From Favolaschia claudopus (lineage: Eukaryota > Basidiomycota > Agaricomycetes > Agaricales > Mycenaceae): a stretch of DNA of 64,000 nucleotides. The position numbers were made by a program, and so were the translations under genes. This document shows positions 45,484 through 57,073 of the stretch, in pieces (position 1 is the stretch's first letter; each line of letters opens with the position of its first letter). The DNA lies in the NCBI GenBank assembly GCA_037176885.1, contig JAWWNJ010000174.1, positions 124,001 to 188,000 on the forward strand, read 5' to 3'. Below the pieces are notes generated by a model. That model was not told the origin of the DNA. It saw only the letters and a program-made list of their open reading frames with translations, and did no database searches.

Positions 45484-47156
45484 GAAAGCTTTGACGGGCC
45501 GACTCGGAATCGATGTAAGCGATACTTCCGTTTCTCTTGTCGCGTATCAACTAACGCGTTTCTTTCCGCCCTGCCTGGCGATTGTCTGTACTGTTGGCGC
45601 TACCTCATACTCTGGCTCCACTCGATGGGCACTATAACTTGCAGTCTCTCCTGCATCCTCACCACTCCTTCAGAGGCAAACAACATCTCAAGCCTCAATC
45701 ACATTCACATGGTCGGATCTTTTTTTCACCGTCGATAGACTCGAATACGTCAATCTCGCCTATCATAATCGCGGCATGCGAATTTGGTACTCAGCGTTTT
45801 TCCATTCACCGTCCTCATCTTGCCCGGTGCTGCAAGGCCCACCTCTACATATGGCCAGCCGCTCGACCCACCATGAATACGACACATACCAAGACGCATA
45901 CGACATGCCCCAACTCAACCGTCAGAACAGTGCATCCACCCTCCTTCCCAACCGAACTGCCACTTTCGAAAAACAATCTCTTGCACGGACTCGCACCGAA
46001 GAGCTGCTGAGTCGAGGGGCTTCCGAACCCATCTGGCCAATAGTACTCACCGGAGTACTGATCATTCTGGCCGTCACTCTCGTCGATGTAGGCGTGATCG
46101 TTCAGGTCTTCGGCAGGTACGACTACCACATTACCGGCGGCGCGATCATCACCGCAGCACCCCTCGGTACCACACTCGCAATCGCGCACTTGTCCTCCCT
46201 TGTCATCGGTCTCTCGATTCCCATTGTGATTGGAATTGCCGCGTATGTGCTGGCTGGGCGGTGGGTAGATGCCTCTCTCGTCGACGGGACGGACAGACCC
46301 ACACCGTATCAGTGCGCAACAGCTCATTCCTTATATTCGAAATCGCATACGTACTCAATAATCATCAATTCAGGTTGGGAATACTGATGCAAACGCTCAA
46401 TGGCGCCAATCTCGAGGCGCTTTGGAACGGCTCGAGGTATTTGGTCGGGCGAGGGGCTGTTCCTGGCGGCAAGAATCTGTCTCGGCCTCCGATATTGAGA
46501 TACGCAGTACTGATGCTGCTATTTTTCCTCACCATCGGTTATGGGACGACCGGGATAGAAACGTGGCTCGGACTGGTATCAAGAGGTGTCTTATACCCGG
46601 TCACGGAAATTGTTCGAGACGGGCCTGTCCCTTTATATGGGCGAGTTGTGAATCAAACCATGTGTGACGGGCTCAAGGATGCGTTTGGAAACAAACCGTA
46701 TCAGTGCGGCTTCATTAGAGGGTGCGTGAATTTCCATCGACCAGCTTACACCTATTCATCGAAGGCGCTATTTACTTTCAGGTCTGGAGGGAATCCTCTA
46801 GCATCTTCTCAACGAATTCTCGCCATGAACGACGTTTCTCACGACATGGTCATTGCTTTCACAGACGCCTCCACAGCGATCATGGTTCCCCCCACCGCCA
46901 ACATTTCCGACCGTGTCGGATGGGTTGCCAAGGCCGCAGGTGTGAAGGCCACATGCAAGAGCATAACGTCTCAATGTGTCGACCCGAAAAATGCTGGCCC
47001 GAATGCGGATCTGACCACCAATTGCCCTGCATCCGTGAACTTCAACACTTCGACGCCAGAGGGGTGCAATTCTTTCGCTGGATCGGTACATGGCGGTCCA
47101 CTAGGGGAAGATGGAAGCCCGCTTGCATGTAATGCCACCACCAATTCTACGTGAGC
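45484..47156 (+). repeat. segmental duplication, copy B (truncated)
   Basis: Matches 33200-34862 from upstream sequence to just inside intron 3, in direct orientation about 12.3 kb away. Similarity stops sharply after ACGTGAGC at 47156. Confidence 0.85.
45851..47154 (+). pseudogene. truncated copy B of the family membrane protein
   Basis: Same start (MASRSTHHEYD) and exon structure as copy A: exons 45851-46311, 46374-46721 and 46782-47150, each with conserved splice sites. No frame breaks were found in these exons, and most changes relative to copy A look conservative. The exon 3 donor GTGAGC is still there, but exon 4 and the C-terminal transmembrane and cytosolic parts are missing. Read-through ends at TGA 47152-47154. 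It could be expressed as a shortened protein with the first three spans and the first glycosylated region, but is more likely a relic. Confidence 0.8.
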
Positions 47157-47167
47157 CCTAGCCCTAA
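47156..47167 (+). repeat. telomere-like CCCTAGCCCTAA at duplication breakpoint
   Basis: Two units resembling the C-strand of the TTAGGG telomere repeat (one with G for A) lie exactly where copy B stops matching copy A. Twelve bases can arise by chance; the position makes it notable. Confidence 0.4.
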
Positions 47168-47479
47168 GATATAAACTAAAATATACGGACGTACCCATTG
47201 ACCCCGCTTTCAAAAGCCACGAACCTACCCAATTGCTTGCCTATTAGGCTGTTCTATGTAAGGGCGCGTTGCGAGAGGTTTGGCATGTTTGCCATCTGAT
47301 TTTGAAGCCCGAAACACTGGTAATTGTTCCCCAGCAAAATTCCGGCGACCGATTTTTTTTGCGATTACTGATGGGGTGGATTTCCAGGGGTTCTCACACA
47401 ATATCCCCTCCTGCTCATCGAAAATTGTTGCGATTCCTGATGGGGTGAATCTCTCGGCAATTCCTCATCGGCTGTTTGC

Positions 47480-48170
47480 GGGCGACACTCTCCGACTTCC
47501 GCCTCTTCGCGTTCCATCAGCACCTGAAAATGTCGGCGCTTTTCTCGGCAACCACCCGCCTCCCGCCCTTTTTCGCGCGTAGCCAAATCTTCCCATCAGT
47601 ACCTGAAAACGTGCTGCCCAGCCTTTTTCCTCGGCACCTTCCGATCGCTTCCCACCCTTCGCGCCCCTCGCGATTGGCCCATCAACGGCTGAAACCCGCT
47701 CCCGCCCTTTTGCTTGGCACCCCCGTTACTTCCCACCTTCAGCATCCGAAACGCGCCCCGCCCATTTTTCGGAATCCTCCGTATATTTCCCACCTTCTCG
47801 ATCGCTTCCCGTTAGCAGGTGAAAATGCACGGCACCCCCCGCTTACTTCTCACCCTCAGCACCCGAAAACCCGCCCCGCCCATTTCTCGGGATCCTCCGT
47901 GTATTTCCCACCGTTCCCCACCCTTCGCCCTCCTTGCGATTGGCCGCCCGTTCTTTAGCAGGTGAAAATGCACGCCCTTTTCCTCGGCTCCCCCCGCTTA
48001 CTTCTCACCCTCAGCACCCAAAAACGCGCCTCACCCATTTCTCGGAATCCTCCGAATATTCCCACGCTTCGTGCTCCTCGCGATTGGCCACACGTTGCCC
48101 CTCAGCAGGTGAAAATGCCTGCCCTTCACTTTCCATCGACACCCGACATTCCTGCCCCTTTTTTCCGCAC
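47480..48170 (+). repeat. degenerate tandem repeat array (units ~120-150 bp)
   Basis: Words recur in fixed order. CAG(C/T)A(G/C)(G/C)TGAAAATG occurs near 47516, 47598, 47814, 47960 and 48104. GAAAC(G/C)CGCC(C/T)CGCCCATTT.TCGG.ATCCTCCG..TATTTCCCAC occurs near 47748, 47868 and 48021. GCGATTGGCC occurs near 47670, 47935 and 48081. It is C/T-rich on the plus strand. ORFs across it reflect the repeat. The stretch just before (47157-47480) shares single words. Confidence 0.8.
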
Positions 48171-48496
48171 GTTCAACGATCCGAAATACTCTCTTCCACC
48201 TCAAAATAAGAATCTTTGAATTTTGTATCTTCGTACTTTTCCCTTCGTAATTTGTTCGTAATACATTTCCCATTTTTTGTACCTATTTTACCAAGGAATA
48301 CAATCACAAGCATAATACAAGACTTGGAAGCCCGAGATTCTGAAGTCAATGAGAAAGAAAACAAACATTGAAGGCGATTGACTGAGTCATAAGTAGGAGC
48401 ACAGCCACCTCGGTCCAAAATTCTCTACAAGTCGTACTGACTTCAAGATTTCGGGTTTCAAAATGAGAAGATGTATTGATATAATGAAACTAATCA
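48171..48496. other. AT-rich spacer
   Basis: AT-rich sequence between the tandem array and the 3' end of the next minus-strand gene. No gene seen. Confidence 0.5.
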
Positions 48497-51157
48497 TCAA
48501 AATTTGCCTTTGAACATCTCGTAGTATGTAGCCATGCCCTCAAAAATCCAAACAACATCCTGCATCGCAGCTTCCCAAATAGCACACATCTCCGCATCTA
48601 ACCGCACCGCCCGCCCCCAAAAGTATAACGACGCAACGATAGTCAAAACACCATTGATACCCCAACGATAGAGTGAACCCCATTCCTTACCACCGGCCCC
48701 GTATTTTTCCGAGACAACCCACCGCCCGTCGACACCCCGAATCCTCCAAGACGGCTGCAAGGAGTCCCACCATTGCTGCCACTGGAGCGCGTACGCGGTG
48801 GGATCCGTTACCACCTGCTCCACACGGCGAGAACTACTAATCCAGAGCCCCACTTCTTTCGGGCGCAATTTTGCGGATAAGTTTGTCGGGCTAAATTCAA
48901 ACCGAGAGGCGACCTCCATTCTCGTCCACGCTGCTACCAAAGCGTGGTAATGGCAGCCGAGGTCATCCTTTGTCATCGCCGCGTGCGCAGAGGAAAACCA
49001 CGGTGGCGCGCCCGCTGGGCATGGACTGTATTTAGTGGACGGGGGAACAATGACACTTGCAATTGCAGTATGGGCGGCTTGAGACAGCGGAGCGAGAGAA
49101 ACCGGCGGCGTTGACGAAGAGTCGGATGTTGGTGGAGCCGTCGGTGGTGTCGAGTCATCAGATGTCGGCTCGTTGCTAGGCGAAGGCTGCGGTACCGAGG
49201 ATGATTCGGTTGCCGGAACCGACGGCGCGGAGAATGACGGGGACGAAGTTGGCTGCAGAGCAGCGGATGGTGTGGACGAAGACGAGGCGGTGGATGAAGT
49301 TGATGGCGCAGCAGCTAGCGGAAGTGATGGGGCTGGAGATGAGGAAAGGGCGGCGGGAGCAACGCTCGTATCGGCGAGGCGAGATGACTTCCGTGTACCA
49401 CCAGAGGAAGCGGCGCGGGTGCGCGATTGATTTTTGGTCTTGTGTGACTTGCTCCCCCGCTTTTTGCCTCCCAGTTCCGCTGCGAGGCCCGCAAGCTCGC
49501 CCATAACGTCAGATTTGAGCTGCTGCAGCAGCCCTTTGTTGCGCTGAATATTTTCCTGTCGCTCCTCTTCAGATATGTGATAGCCTAGGTATGGTAAGGG
49601 ACGGTTGTCATTGGCAGCGTTGTCGTGAGCGCCACCGGCGGCATGATCGCTTGTTTGGGAAGCTATTTTAGGGATTAGCGCTATCGTAGATGAGTGGGAT
49701 GCAAGTACTTACGGGTCGCGCCCAAGTGTGCTGATCCGTTCTTTTTGGTGGTGCTGCTGAGCTTGCGCTTCTTTGGCGGACGAGCAGCCTCTTCGTCGTC
49801 AGTGTCGGTGTCGGAATCGGAGTCGTCGGAGTCAGAAGACGAGTCAGATGTGGAGTCGGAACCGGATTCGTCGTCTGGATCGCCAGGGATAGTGTAATTG
49901 GCGTTGCTCAGGTCAGCCCCACCGTTGAGGGCAGATTTCGCGCAGTCCTGGGGTGCTGCAAAGGTTGAGCAAATTGTGTGTCGATGGATTGTCTTCAATA
50001 CGCACTATAGGCTGTATGTAGATAATCGGTCATGCACTTGGTGACCTCCGCAAAGCGAGTCTTGTCCCATTGGGGCCAGTGTGGACCGAGAACGGTGAGG
50101 TTACGCCCGTAGGAGACGCTGAACGCATTTGAGAAAATCAAACAAATCAATTGCTCAAAAACTCACTGCAAAGTGCGGAGCTCTCCGCCGAACACCGGTA
50201 CCGGCCCTCCCATTATCAAAGTCGCATGCATACCGGTATGCGTGTACAGTCCCTGTAGAATCGGTCCCATGAAGTCGGCAACGCCATCGATACATCTATT
50301 TAGGTAGTCATGTCAAGCGAAGTCAATGGAGCGCACAAGAAACTTACCTTTGACGAGCTTGTGGGGCCTGCGAGGGAGGAGCTTTCAGCGTCTCCACGTA
50401 CTCAGCCTTGGCGGCAGCGGCCTCCTGTTTGGCGCGATCCGCGATCGCCTTTCGCTCCTCGTCCGGTAGCGTCGCAAAGACTTCTCTTGCCACCTCGGCG
50501 CGGAACCCCGCCTTTGGCTCTTTCGAGCGTTCCGCCAGCCTACTGTTGTCCCGTTTCTGCTCCCCCCACTTCTCTGCTACCACTGGTGCGATCTTCGTCT
50601 CGTAGGATTCTCTCATGAATTGCTGATATGCTTGCAAAGCTTTCGGTGGGGATACGACGCCAGATAAATTCGCCATGAGAACTGCGTAGGGGTCTTTGCG
50701 AGGATCTACATCCTTGTTGGAGCGTTGACTCTTGCGTATTTTTCGGAGGCGGTAGGTGTACCAACGACGGATTCGCTGAGAGAGGCAAATGGTGAGAGAA
50801 AGTGTTACATGTCACATTGTGACTTACCGCGTTTAGCTCCTCCTCTCGCGCAGTCTTCGCCGCCTGTTCTTCATCCGACAACAGCTCCTCATCCTCGATA
50901 GAATTTGGATCCCACTCTTTCAAGACCGGCTCCTCGTGGTCCTGCACCCGCCATCCCACCCGCGCGTGAAACTCTCGACAGATCTTCTTCAAAAGCTTTC
51001 TCTCTTGTCGCCGGCCCTGGTCTTTCGCTATCTGGTATGCGTCGAGGTGGGGAGCCAAAATAATCTCTCGAGCGCCCTCCGCCCACAGTCTCAAATTCTT
51101 GCGATTCTCTTTCGCCACACGTTTTCGCGGACGCTTCTTGATTCTATTCTTGCCCAT
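48497..51157 (-). CDS. 802-residue basidiomycete protein of unknown function
   Basis: Six exons (51157-50828, 50775-50348, 50295-50167, 50118-50006, 49955-49713, 49662-48497) join in frame to 802 residues. No named domain is recognised. Order: a basic start (MGKNRIKKRPRKRVAKENRK), a charged helical region (about 100-250, rich in Lys/Glu/Ala), a compact domain with FMGPILQGLYTHTGMHATLI and HVSYGRNLTVLGPHWPQWD that repeats in many agaricomycete paralogues, an acidic Ser/Asp stretch (SDSTSDSSSDSDDSDSDTD), a low-complexity Ser/Pro/Ala region (about 520-630), and a Trp-rich C-terminus (YALQWQQWWDSLQPSWRIRG, VLTIVASLYFWGRAV). The basic N-terminus suggests a nuclear protein. Such genes are numerous and often lie near transposons, which hints at mobile-element ancestry. 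An upstream exon is possible. Confidence 0.72.
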
Positions 51158-51487
51158 AACTGGAACGAGTCGTTAGTAAAAGCACTCGATAGGCGGGGTA
51201 TGTATTCTCACTGATCTCTTGCTTCCTTATTCTGTAGGAACTTCGCGCGGTGGTAGTGACCAAGCCGTATCGACGTATGTTGCCGGTGCTTTGGTTTGTT
51301 CCTTCTCATTCTTTCCTCTTGAATCTTGTGTCTAATCCTTTCACAAGCTAACGACCGACCCCCTGAAACCCTCGCGTCCCTGAAACCCTCGCGTATGTTC
51401 CAATCAATCAGAAGCTCCGACTTGCAGTATATAAAGATGGAGTCGTCGCATCATCTCGTCCTCAGCTCTTCTACTTCAACCACCAAC

Positions 51488-52452
51488 ATGACTGAAATTA
51501 CTGCTACCTCTGCTGAAACAAACCCCGCTGTTGCAGCAGCGGCAGCCGAACGTGAGTTTTCATGTGCTCTATATTCCATCCACTCACTCTACTCAGCTCA
51601 TATTGCCGCCGCGTTTCAAACTGTACTCAGCGCGCTGGATTCTATTTGTCAACACGGCGCCGATGGTGAGTATAGCCCAATCACATCCCTGCCTTTTTGC
51701 TAATCTCAATGCAGCGGAGACAGTTGCGGCCTTCCAAACTGTCCTCGATACCATCTCGTCGTTCACTAATGGTACGTCAAGTTTCTTTTCTCATTTTTAG
51801 AATTGCTTTGCTCACACTTCCTCAAGTGTTTGAGGCTCAAGCTGCATTCGTTGATGCTGCCACCTCTCCGGCCGCCGAGGACGAGCTCGTTGCTTCTTTC
51901 GTCAACGTTTCCACCGCCGACACTGCACCCACGGCCGCTGTTTCTGTTTCCCCCGTCAACGCTGTGCCCATGGCCGCTGTTTCCTCTGGCAATGCTGCGC
52001 CCATCGCCCGTCTGTCCCCCTTCGGCACTGCGCCCACCGACACTCTTTCCCTCTTCGGCGCTGCGCCGCGCGCCGCTGCTAGTTCTGGATTTTTCCCTTC
52101 CCCTCCCCAGCTTTTCGGTCTCCCTTCGCCCCGCTCAGTTCTCGCCCCCGCGACTCCTTCGCAGCCCTTGCTGCGCACCACCGGCCCCTGGATCGTCGGG
52201 TATTTCTATATTGTGGTTCCTCCGCAGCATTTGGCAGCGATTCCCGAGACTCCGGAAGCTGGGGAGGAATCGGGTGTTTGGTATTGCATCTCGAAGGGTA
52301 GGTACGTGGGGGTGACGCTCGTGCATTCTGTGGCGCTCGCGGCCATTGTTGGAGTATCCGGGGGCAGTATGAGGTCTTACAAGACCCAGGTGAAGGCTCT
52401 CGACGCCTTCAATGCCGCTCTTGATTTCCATTCGGTCGCGGTTGTCCTCTGA
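51488..52452 (+). CDS. RNase H1 N-terminal (viroplasmin-like) domain protein 1
   Basis: Short exons start with MTEITATSAETN (51488). Two successive small exons encode near-repeats (FQTVLSALDSIC and FQTVLDTISSF), then a large exon from about 51822 carries an Ala/Pro/Ser-rich linker with APTAAVS/APIARLS/APTDTLS repeats. The C-terminus (about 52220-52410) is a Caulimovirus viroplasmin/RNase H1 N-domain: VWYCISKGRYVGVTLVHS, GVSGGSMRSYKT, ALDAFNAAL. This fold binds RNA/DNA hybrids or double-stranded RNA. There is no RNase H catalytic domain, so it is a binding module only. The basic/aromatic surface is weaker than in the neighbour at 53353, and an aromatic replaces one usual Gly/Tyr position. Internal exon boundaries are approximate. 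Confidence 0.65.
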
Positions 52453-53352
52453 TGGTCAGTTTCAGTCAGTTTCAGATCTTTCTCCGCTTCCCACTGACTC
52501 ATTCCGCCCTAGTTTGGATTCCAATGCCCATTTCTGTCGTGTAGTCATGTTTATGTTTCCGTAAATTGTTCTTGTCGATCGAAACCAATCTATGTTTCCC
52601 CATGCATAATACTTCTATGAGGTCTGAAGACTCTGAAGACCCCGAAAAATTTCAAAAGCCGACAGCCCAGCACATGGAGTGCAATCTTACCCATGTTTCC
52701 GCAAGCAAATTCCAATCCTCCGGTCCCTCGTGAGTATTGTATCGCCCGTTGCCATGCTTCTTATGACTCACTCACAACTCACTCCCATCGTTCAGAAATT
52801 TTCAAAACTCCGAATATCCGCACAAGTTAGGCTCGGCACGTACATTTGAATTGATACCTCGCATGTGGATCTTCTGACGAACCAACAATACGGCGCGTTG
52901 CTGGCAGCACTCGGTCCAGAAGCACATCACAATGTGGATCTGTCCAAAAGTTCAAGCACTTCGTTCGCTTGTGTCGCCAACGGACAAATTCCGATCCGCG
53001 TACGTTCAAATATATCTCTGCGAGACCAAGGTTCGTGAGCCATTTTCTTCACTTGTTCTTTAGATTAACAGAGCAACCATATATATTATTTGCTTTAACA
53101 CATTTTCTTGCGCGTCGCAACTGCTTTCGCAGTTATTCTGGCGGGCCATTGCACCGATCTTTCTGCACAATCATTGGATTGTGTCCTAGTGAGTCATGTC
53201 ACAAGTTCCGGACCCATCTGACTGTTTGTTCCTGAAGGAAACATGATCTTACCGTTGCGAGGAATGGTAAGTACCATGCGCTCAATTGTAAGATTCATAT
53301 TCTCTCTCAGAATCTCTCTCTCCCCCCTCATCCCTTTCCCTTCTCATCGTTC
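52453..53352. other. spacer between the two RNase H1-N domain genes
   Basis: About 0.9 kb, AT-rich in parts. No supported exon. It contains the promoter of the next gene with a pyrimidine-rich leader (CTCTCTCTCCCCCC near 53310-53330). Confidence 0.5.
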
Positions 53353-54294
53353 ATGGCGAACGAAAGCGACGCAGCGATTTCTGAGCTGATTTCCAGGCTC
53401 AGCATTACCTCTGGCGATGACGAACCGCCTAGCTACAGTCGTCCAGAGACCCCTCCGCCTTCGGTTCATGCAGAAGCATACACGGCATCAGCTGCGCCAA
53501 CCGTGTATCGATATAGTTCGCCCACCAAGAACGGTCATACCACCGAATGGTACGGATTATCTGCTTTCTACCTCCATATCTAATGCTTACATTAATTCGG
53601 GTCTTAGGTCCGAGGCTTCTGACGCAACTCAAGGGGTGAAGGATGCAAGTGTCGAGAAGATCCAAACTAGCACTCCGAGCAAAAAACCGCACTACAAAAA
53701 GAAAGCGTATGTAATTTTTGCGGGAAAACGCTGTGGCGTTGCTGAATCCTGGTATGTTTGTTTCTTTTTCTCATCTGGCTGGTGTCCTATTAAATCTACC
53801 TTCACTGTAGGACGCTGACACAGTCTCTCGTCTCCGGAGTCAGCGGCGCGATCTTTCGCGGATACGCCACCCTAGCCGAAGCGCATGCCGCATTCGCACA
53901 CGCGGATAGTCGGGGCTGGACTCGTGTTGTGAACACATCTACCCCTGCTCCACCAATTCCTCAACTCCCCGTTCCTGCAGCTGGCGCTGCGAATCCCACT
54001 TCGACCTCAACTGGCCCCAATCCTCTGCACGGAAACGAGGTTTTGGACGGGCGGTGGTTTATAGTATATCGCGGGATCACCCCAGGAATCTATCGCTCTC
54101 AGTAATGTCGACGTCAGATTTTCTTCTACTTTACAAACTAATACATCTGTAGTCTTGAATGCCAGCTCAACACCATTGGAATTCCCAACGCTGCTCACGA
54201 ATCGGTAGCCGACCGGCCGACTGCTGTGAGGAAATTCGCGCGGGCTCTCGAACGCGGTGAAGTTCGTGTAATTACTCCAGCGTATACTTTGTAG
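53353..54294 (+). CDS. RNase H1 N-terminal (viroplasmin-like) domain protein 2
   Basis: Four exons (53353-53549, 53608-53751, 53811-54101, 54153-54294) join in frame to 257 residues. After a disordered N-terminus come two related modules. Residues about 98-155 hold KAYVIFAGKRCGVAESW then SGVSGAIFRGYATLAEAHAAF, a typical RNase H1 N-domain/viroplasmin fold. Residues about 190-250 hold RWFIVYRGITPGIYRS followed by LECQLNTIGIPNAAHES and AVRKFARALERGEV. The expected role is binding of RNA/DNA hybrids or dsRNA; no nuclease domain follows. With the gene at 51488 it forms a same-strand pair. Such stand-alone proteins are expanded in mushroom genomes; their purpose is unknown. Confidence 0.8.
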
Positions 54295-55203
54295 TCTATC
54301 AAACAGCCCAATGAACACTGACTTTGAATTTTCCATCTTCTTCGTGATGAGACTGGCCGATTTGTCTTGTACCTTTGCTTATATATATATATATTTTTTT
54401 TCTTTCCGCCATTCGCGGGCGCCTATTTGGCGCCTATTGCTTTTGGTATGAGAAATTCGCTGCCAGCGTGAGAAACTTCCAAATGTGGAACTCCTGCAGC
54501 CATGCACCGTCTCGCCCAGGCTGCAGTCCTCGGGATTGTGATTACCGCTAGCCGTAAAACTACAACGCCATGCTCTCAGATACTCAACAAACAGTTTCGA
54601 AAAGAAATCACGCTCAAACGACGGAATCCCACTCTGGCAGACGAGATTTATTCTTTCCAAAAGTTCGAGCACCATCTACCGTCCGAAAAGCCCGACACTC
54701 GAAAAACGAGCACAATCTCGAGATCTAGCATATGTGGATGCTACATAATCAGAAACCCTACACCAATACCTGCCTTTCTGTTCAAGAATCAGCGCGATTG
54801 CATTTTTTCTCGAATTATGGTAATTTATTCATTTCCGAAACGGTGAGAACTACCACAGAATGCAACTTTGAACATTGTCTCCAGTCCTATACTTCCGCCT
54901 TGACCACTTTTCGCAACTTTCAGCGCTTTGGATTTTCGACCCCTTCAATTTTGCTCAAGTAAGTCATATATTACTTTCTGACTGCTGTGAAGCTATTTTC
55001 CGACAGTGTTTGACCTTATATCCCTTCAGAAACGGGTGTTCGACCTTTCTCAACCTCAAATTGCAGGTCAACGACGGAAATGCCCATGTCAGCGCGCTTA
55101 CGGTGTACCCTGATCCCGTTGCCAAGGTCCCAGGTATGTGGTCTTGTGTTTATTTTTGATCGTCCCTTCTTGCCTCTAACCGTCATGATTATCCGTCCTC
55201 CAG
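54295..55203. other. stretch with unresolved 5' exons
   Basis: Short ORFs on both strands, with a (TA)n-like stretch near 54379. Upstream exons of the gene at 55204-55882 probably lie here (for example the ORF with KLQVNDGNAHVSALTVYPDP near 55060-55130) but cannot be chained reliably. Confidence 0.35.
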
Positions 55204-55882
55204 CCATGAAGGCCCGGTTCACGCAAGACAAGGAAGTGGAATACCAGATTCTGTACGTCCCCATCTCCTCCTCCTTCCTCATTCTCGACATCTCACTCGA
55301 TTTCATTGCGCCAAGGGTACGTCGGGAACGAGATCGTAAAGAGCGGGCGCGGCTCCGCATGGCAAAGTAATATTCATTTAATAATCTCCTGCGGTCAACC
55401 CTCATCTCATTGTCAGGAAACGCGCACAACAGAGAGGCCTCCCCACCGAACAACTTGAGGCAGCCATCGAGCGGGAACGGCTCTACCAGGCGGAATATCG
55501 CGAGCGGTACGTGAGCATACGGAATCCATCAACATCAAGTCCTCATGGAACATCAGGAATCGGGCGAAATTACGCAGCCTAGAGATGGAACGCCGTGTAT
55601 CGTACGTCGCTTTCACTCGTGTTTGTTTGACTTGCTTAAATTCTGGAATCCAGGGCATACAAAGCTGCGTATGGAGAAGAAGCGCTGAACGAATGGCTGA
55701 GGAAGAGACGCATCTCGCGCCGCAAGGCGCACGCCAAGGCTCGAGCGAAGGAGCCTTACCACAGCGGCGATGAGCTGGACTCGGAGATCGAGGATACCGA
55801 GGGGCACGTCTTGGGGACCAATGAAAGCGGCGGCAGTTCTCGTGAGCCTAGTTCCTCTCCCGTTCCGGCCCCTGCTCCTTGA
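55204..55882 (+). CDS. charged coiled-coil protein (5' end unresolved)
   Basis: Function unknown. Short exons with clear GT-AG boundaries chain toward the stop at 55882. They carry KARFTQDKEVEYQI (near 55210), RRERDRKERARLRMAK (near 55325), RAQQRGLPTEQLEAAIERER then YQAEYRER (55420-55508), NRAKLRSLEMERRV (near 55560) and, from 55653, YKAAYGEEALNEWLRKRRIS followed by an acidic/Ser/Pro tail. The highly basic and Glu-rich helices predict a long coiled coil, perhaps nucleic-acid bound. Exon phases at the 5' end are not certain. Confidence 0.55.
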
Positions 55883-56109
55883 TTTTTCGTCGTGTCCTCA
55901 TATGCTATGCTATACGATGCTGTGATTTTGCTTTGTGTACATAGGGTTCATATATACTATCGCCATCCTTGCTGAATCTTACTTGAATGTGTATGTACTC
56001 TACTGTACTCAAATTGAATCCACTTTCACGCGTTCACGCGGTGTATCATAATTTGCAATCTCGGGAATTCAATATATCGCAAGGAGGGTAATTTTTACAA
56101 ACGAAACGA

Positions 56110-56238
56110 CTACAGCTTTGATTTGACAAGATGAGTGGAGCAAGAGCAACAGGGGCAATAGTGATCATCCTCCTCAGGGGGCTGTAACTCGGGAATCTCG
56201 TCGTCGTCGACGTCTTCAGAATTGTCCAAATGACTCAT
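56110..56238 (-). CDS. small acidic Cys-cluster ORF or terminal exon
   Basis: Reads MSHLDNSEDVDDDEIPELQP followed by an acidic stretch and HYCPCCSCSTHL before the stop at 56110. It is 42 codons long and shorter than usual ORF cut-offs. The preceding in-frame codons (ALRVK) look coding, so it is more likely the last exon of the minus-strand gene at 56532-57073 than a separate gene. The CPCCSC cluster could bind metal. Confidence 0.4.
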   Translation of the reverse strand: MSHLDNSEDVDDDEIPELQPPEEDDHYCPCCSCSTHLVKSKL

Positions 56239-56531
56239 TTTCACGCGCAGGGCTCTGGTGGCGTATCAGTCACATTGCTCCGCCTGTATTGAGATCGTAC
56301 TCCAAGCGCAGCCAAAGTAAGAGAGAATTGGGAAGAGGAGAGTTTCCTCGGCACATATACGAGTAGTTAATGATATCTGAAGCTCGAAATGAGAATCAAA
56401 ATGGGAAGTGATGCCTTGAAACGCACCTGCAGCCATGTTGGTAGAATTCAGAGAGGGGGGAATGGTCTTGTCGAGTCATAAATGCTTTAAGTATCGGATC
56501 CTTGATGCATGTGAAACACGGGCTTACCGTT

Positions 56532-57073
56532 TTAGTCAGAGAAAGGCTCCGAGGTAGCGCGGCGATTCAGTTCAGCAATATGCTCCTGCTGTTCGCGTCG
56601 TCGTTCGTCGCGCATATCGCTGCGCCACTGGGAGACCACATGGTAAGGCATATTCTTCATCTCCTCTGCTTCAAGACGTTTGAAAATTTGCTCCTGCCTC
56701 TTGAAAGCTGCCTCTTCTTCAGCTGTCATAGGTGGCACCGAGGGTTCTTCTCTAATTAACATTAGATTGATTTGGCTGGGCTGATATAGCTGACTCGGAC
56801 GCACCTCAATTTACCGTCGTCTGCGAACATTTTCTGGAGACGATCACACATTTCTTGCCAACGTTGTTCAGCGGAAGAGTTCAGATAGGCGGATGGGAGT
56901 AGAGTGAGATCGCATGGTGGTGGTTGCGGCGGTCTTTGGCGACGATTCAGCGGATTGTGGCGGTCGAGGATAAGCGGAATCTTGGCTATGTAAACACGCG
57001 TCAATCAGAGACATCACCACCGGCTAATATACTCACTGTAACGTCGTCGATTTCGGATCCGATTCGACTTCAT
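56532..57073 (-). CDS. small charged protein of unknown function
   Basis: Exon 1 starts at 57073 (MKSNRIRNRRRY), splices near 57035 to about 56983, and continues KIPLILDRHNPLNRRQRPPQ with PPPCDLTLLPSAYL. After a second intron near 56805-56755 it has PSVPPMTAEEEAAFKRQEQI, MPYHVVSQWRSDMRDERRRE and IAELNRRATSEPFSD, ending at 56532. The helical, highly charged second half resembles small proteins common in agaricomycete genomes; role unknown. A further terminal exon at 56110-56238 is possible if the stop lies in an intron. Confidence 0.55.

Noticed and set aside
48171..48300. Possible continuation of the tandem array as coding sequence
   Set aside because: ORFs over the array change frame with each unit and carry no domain.
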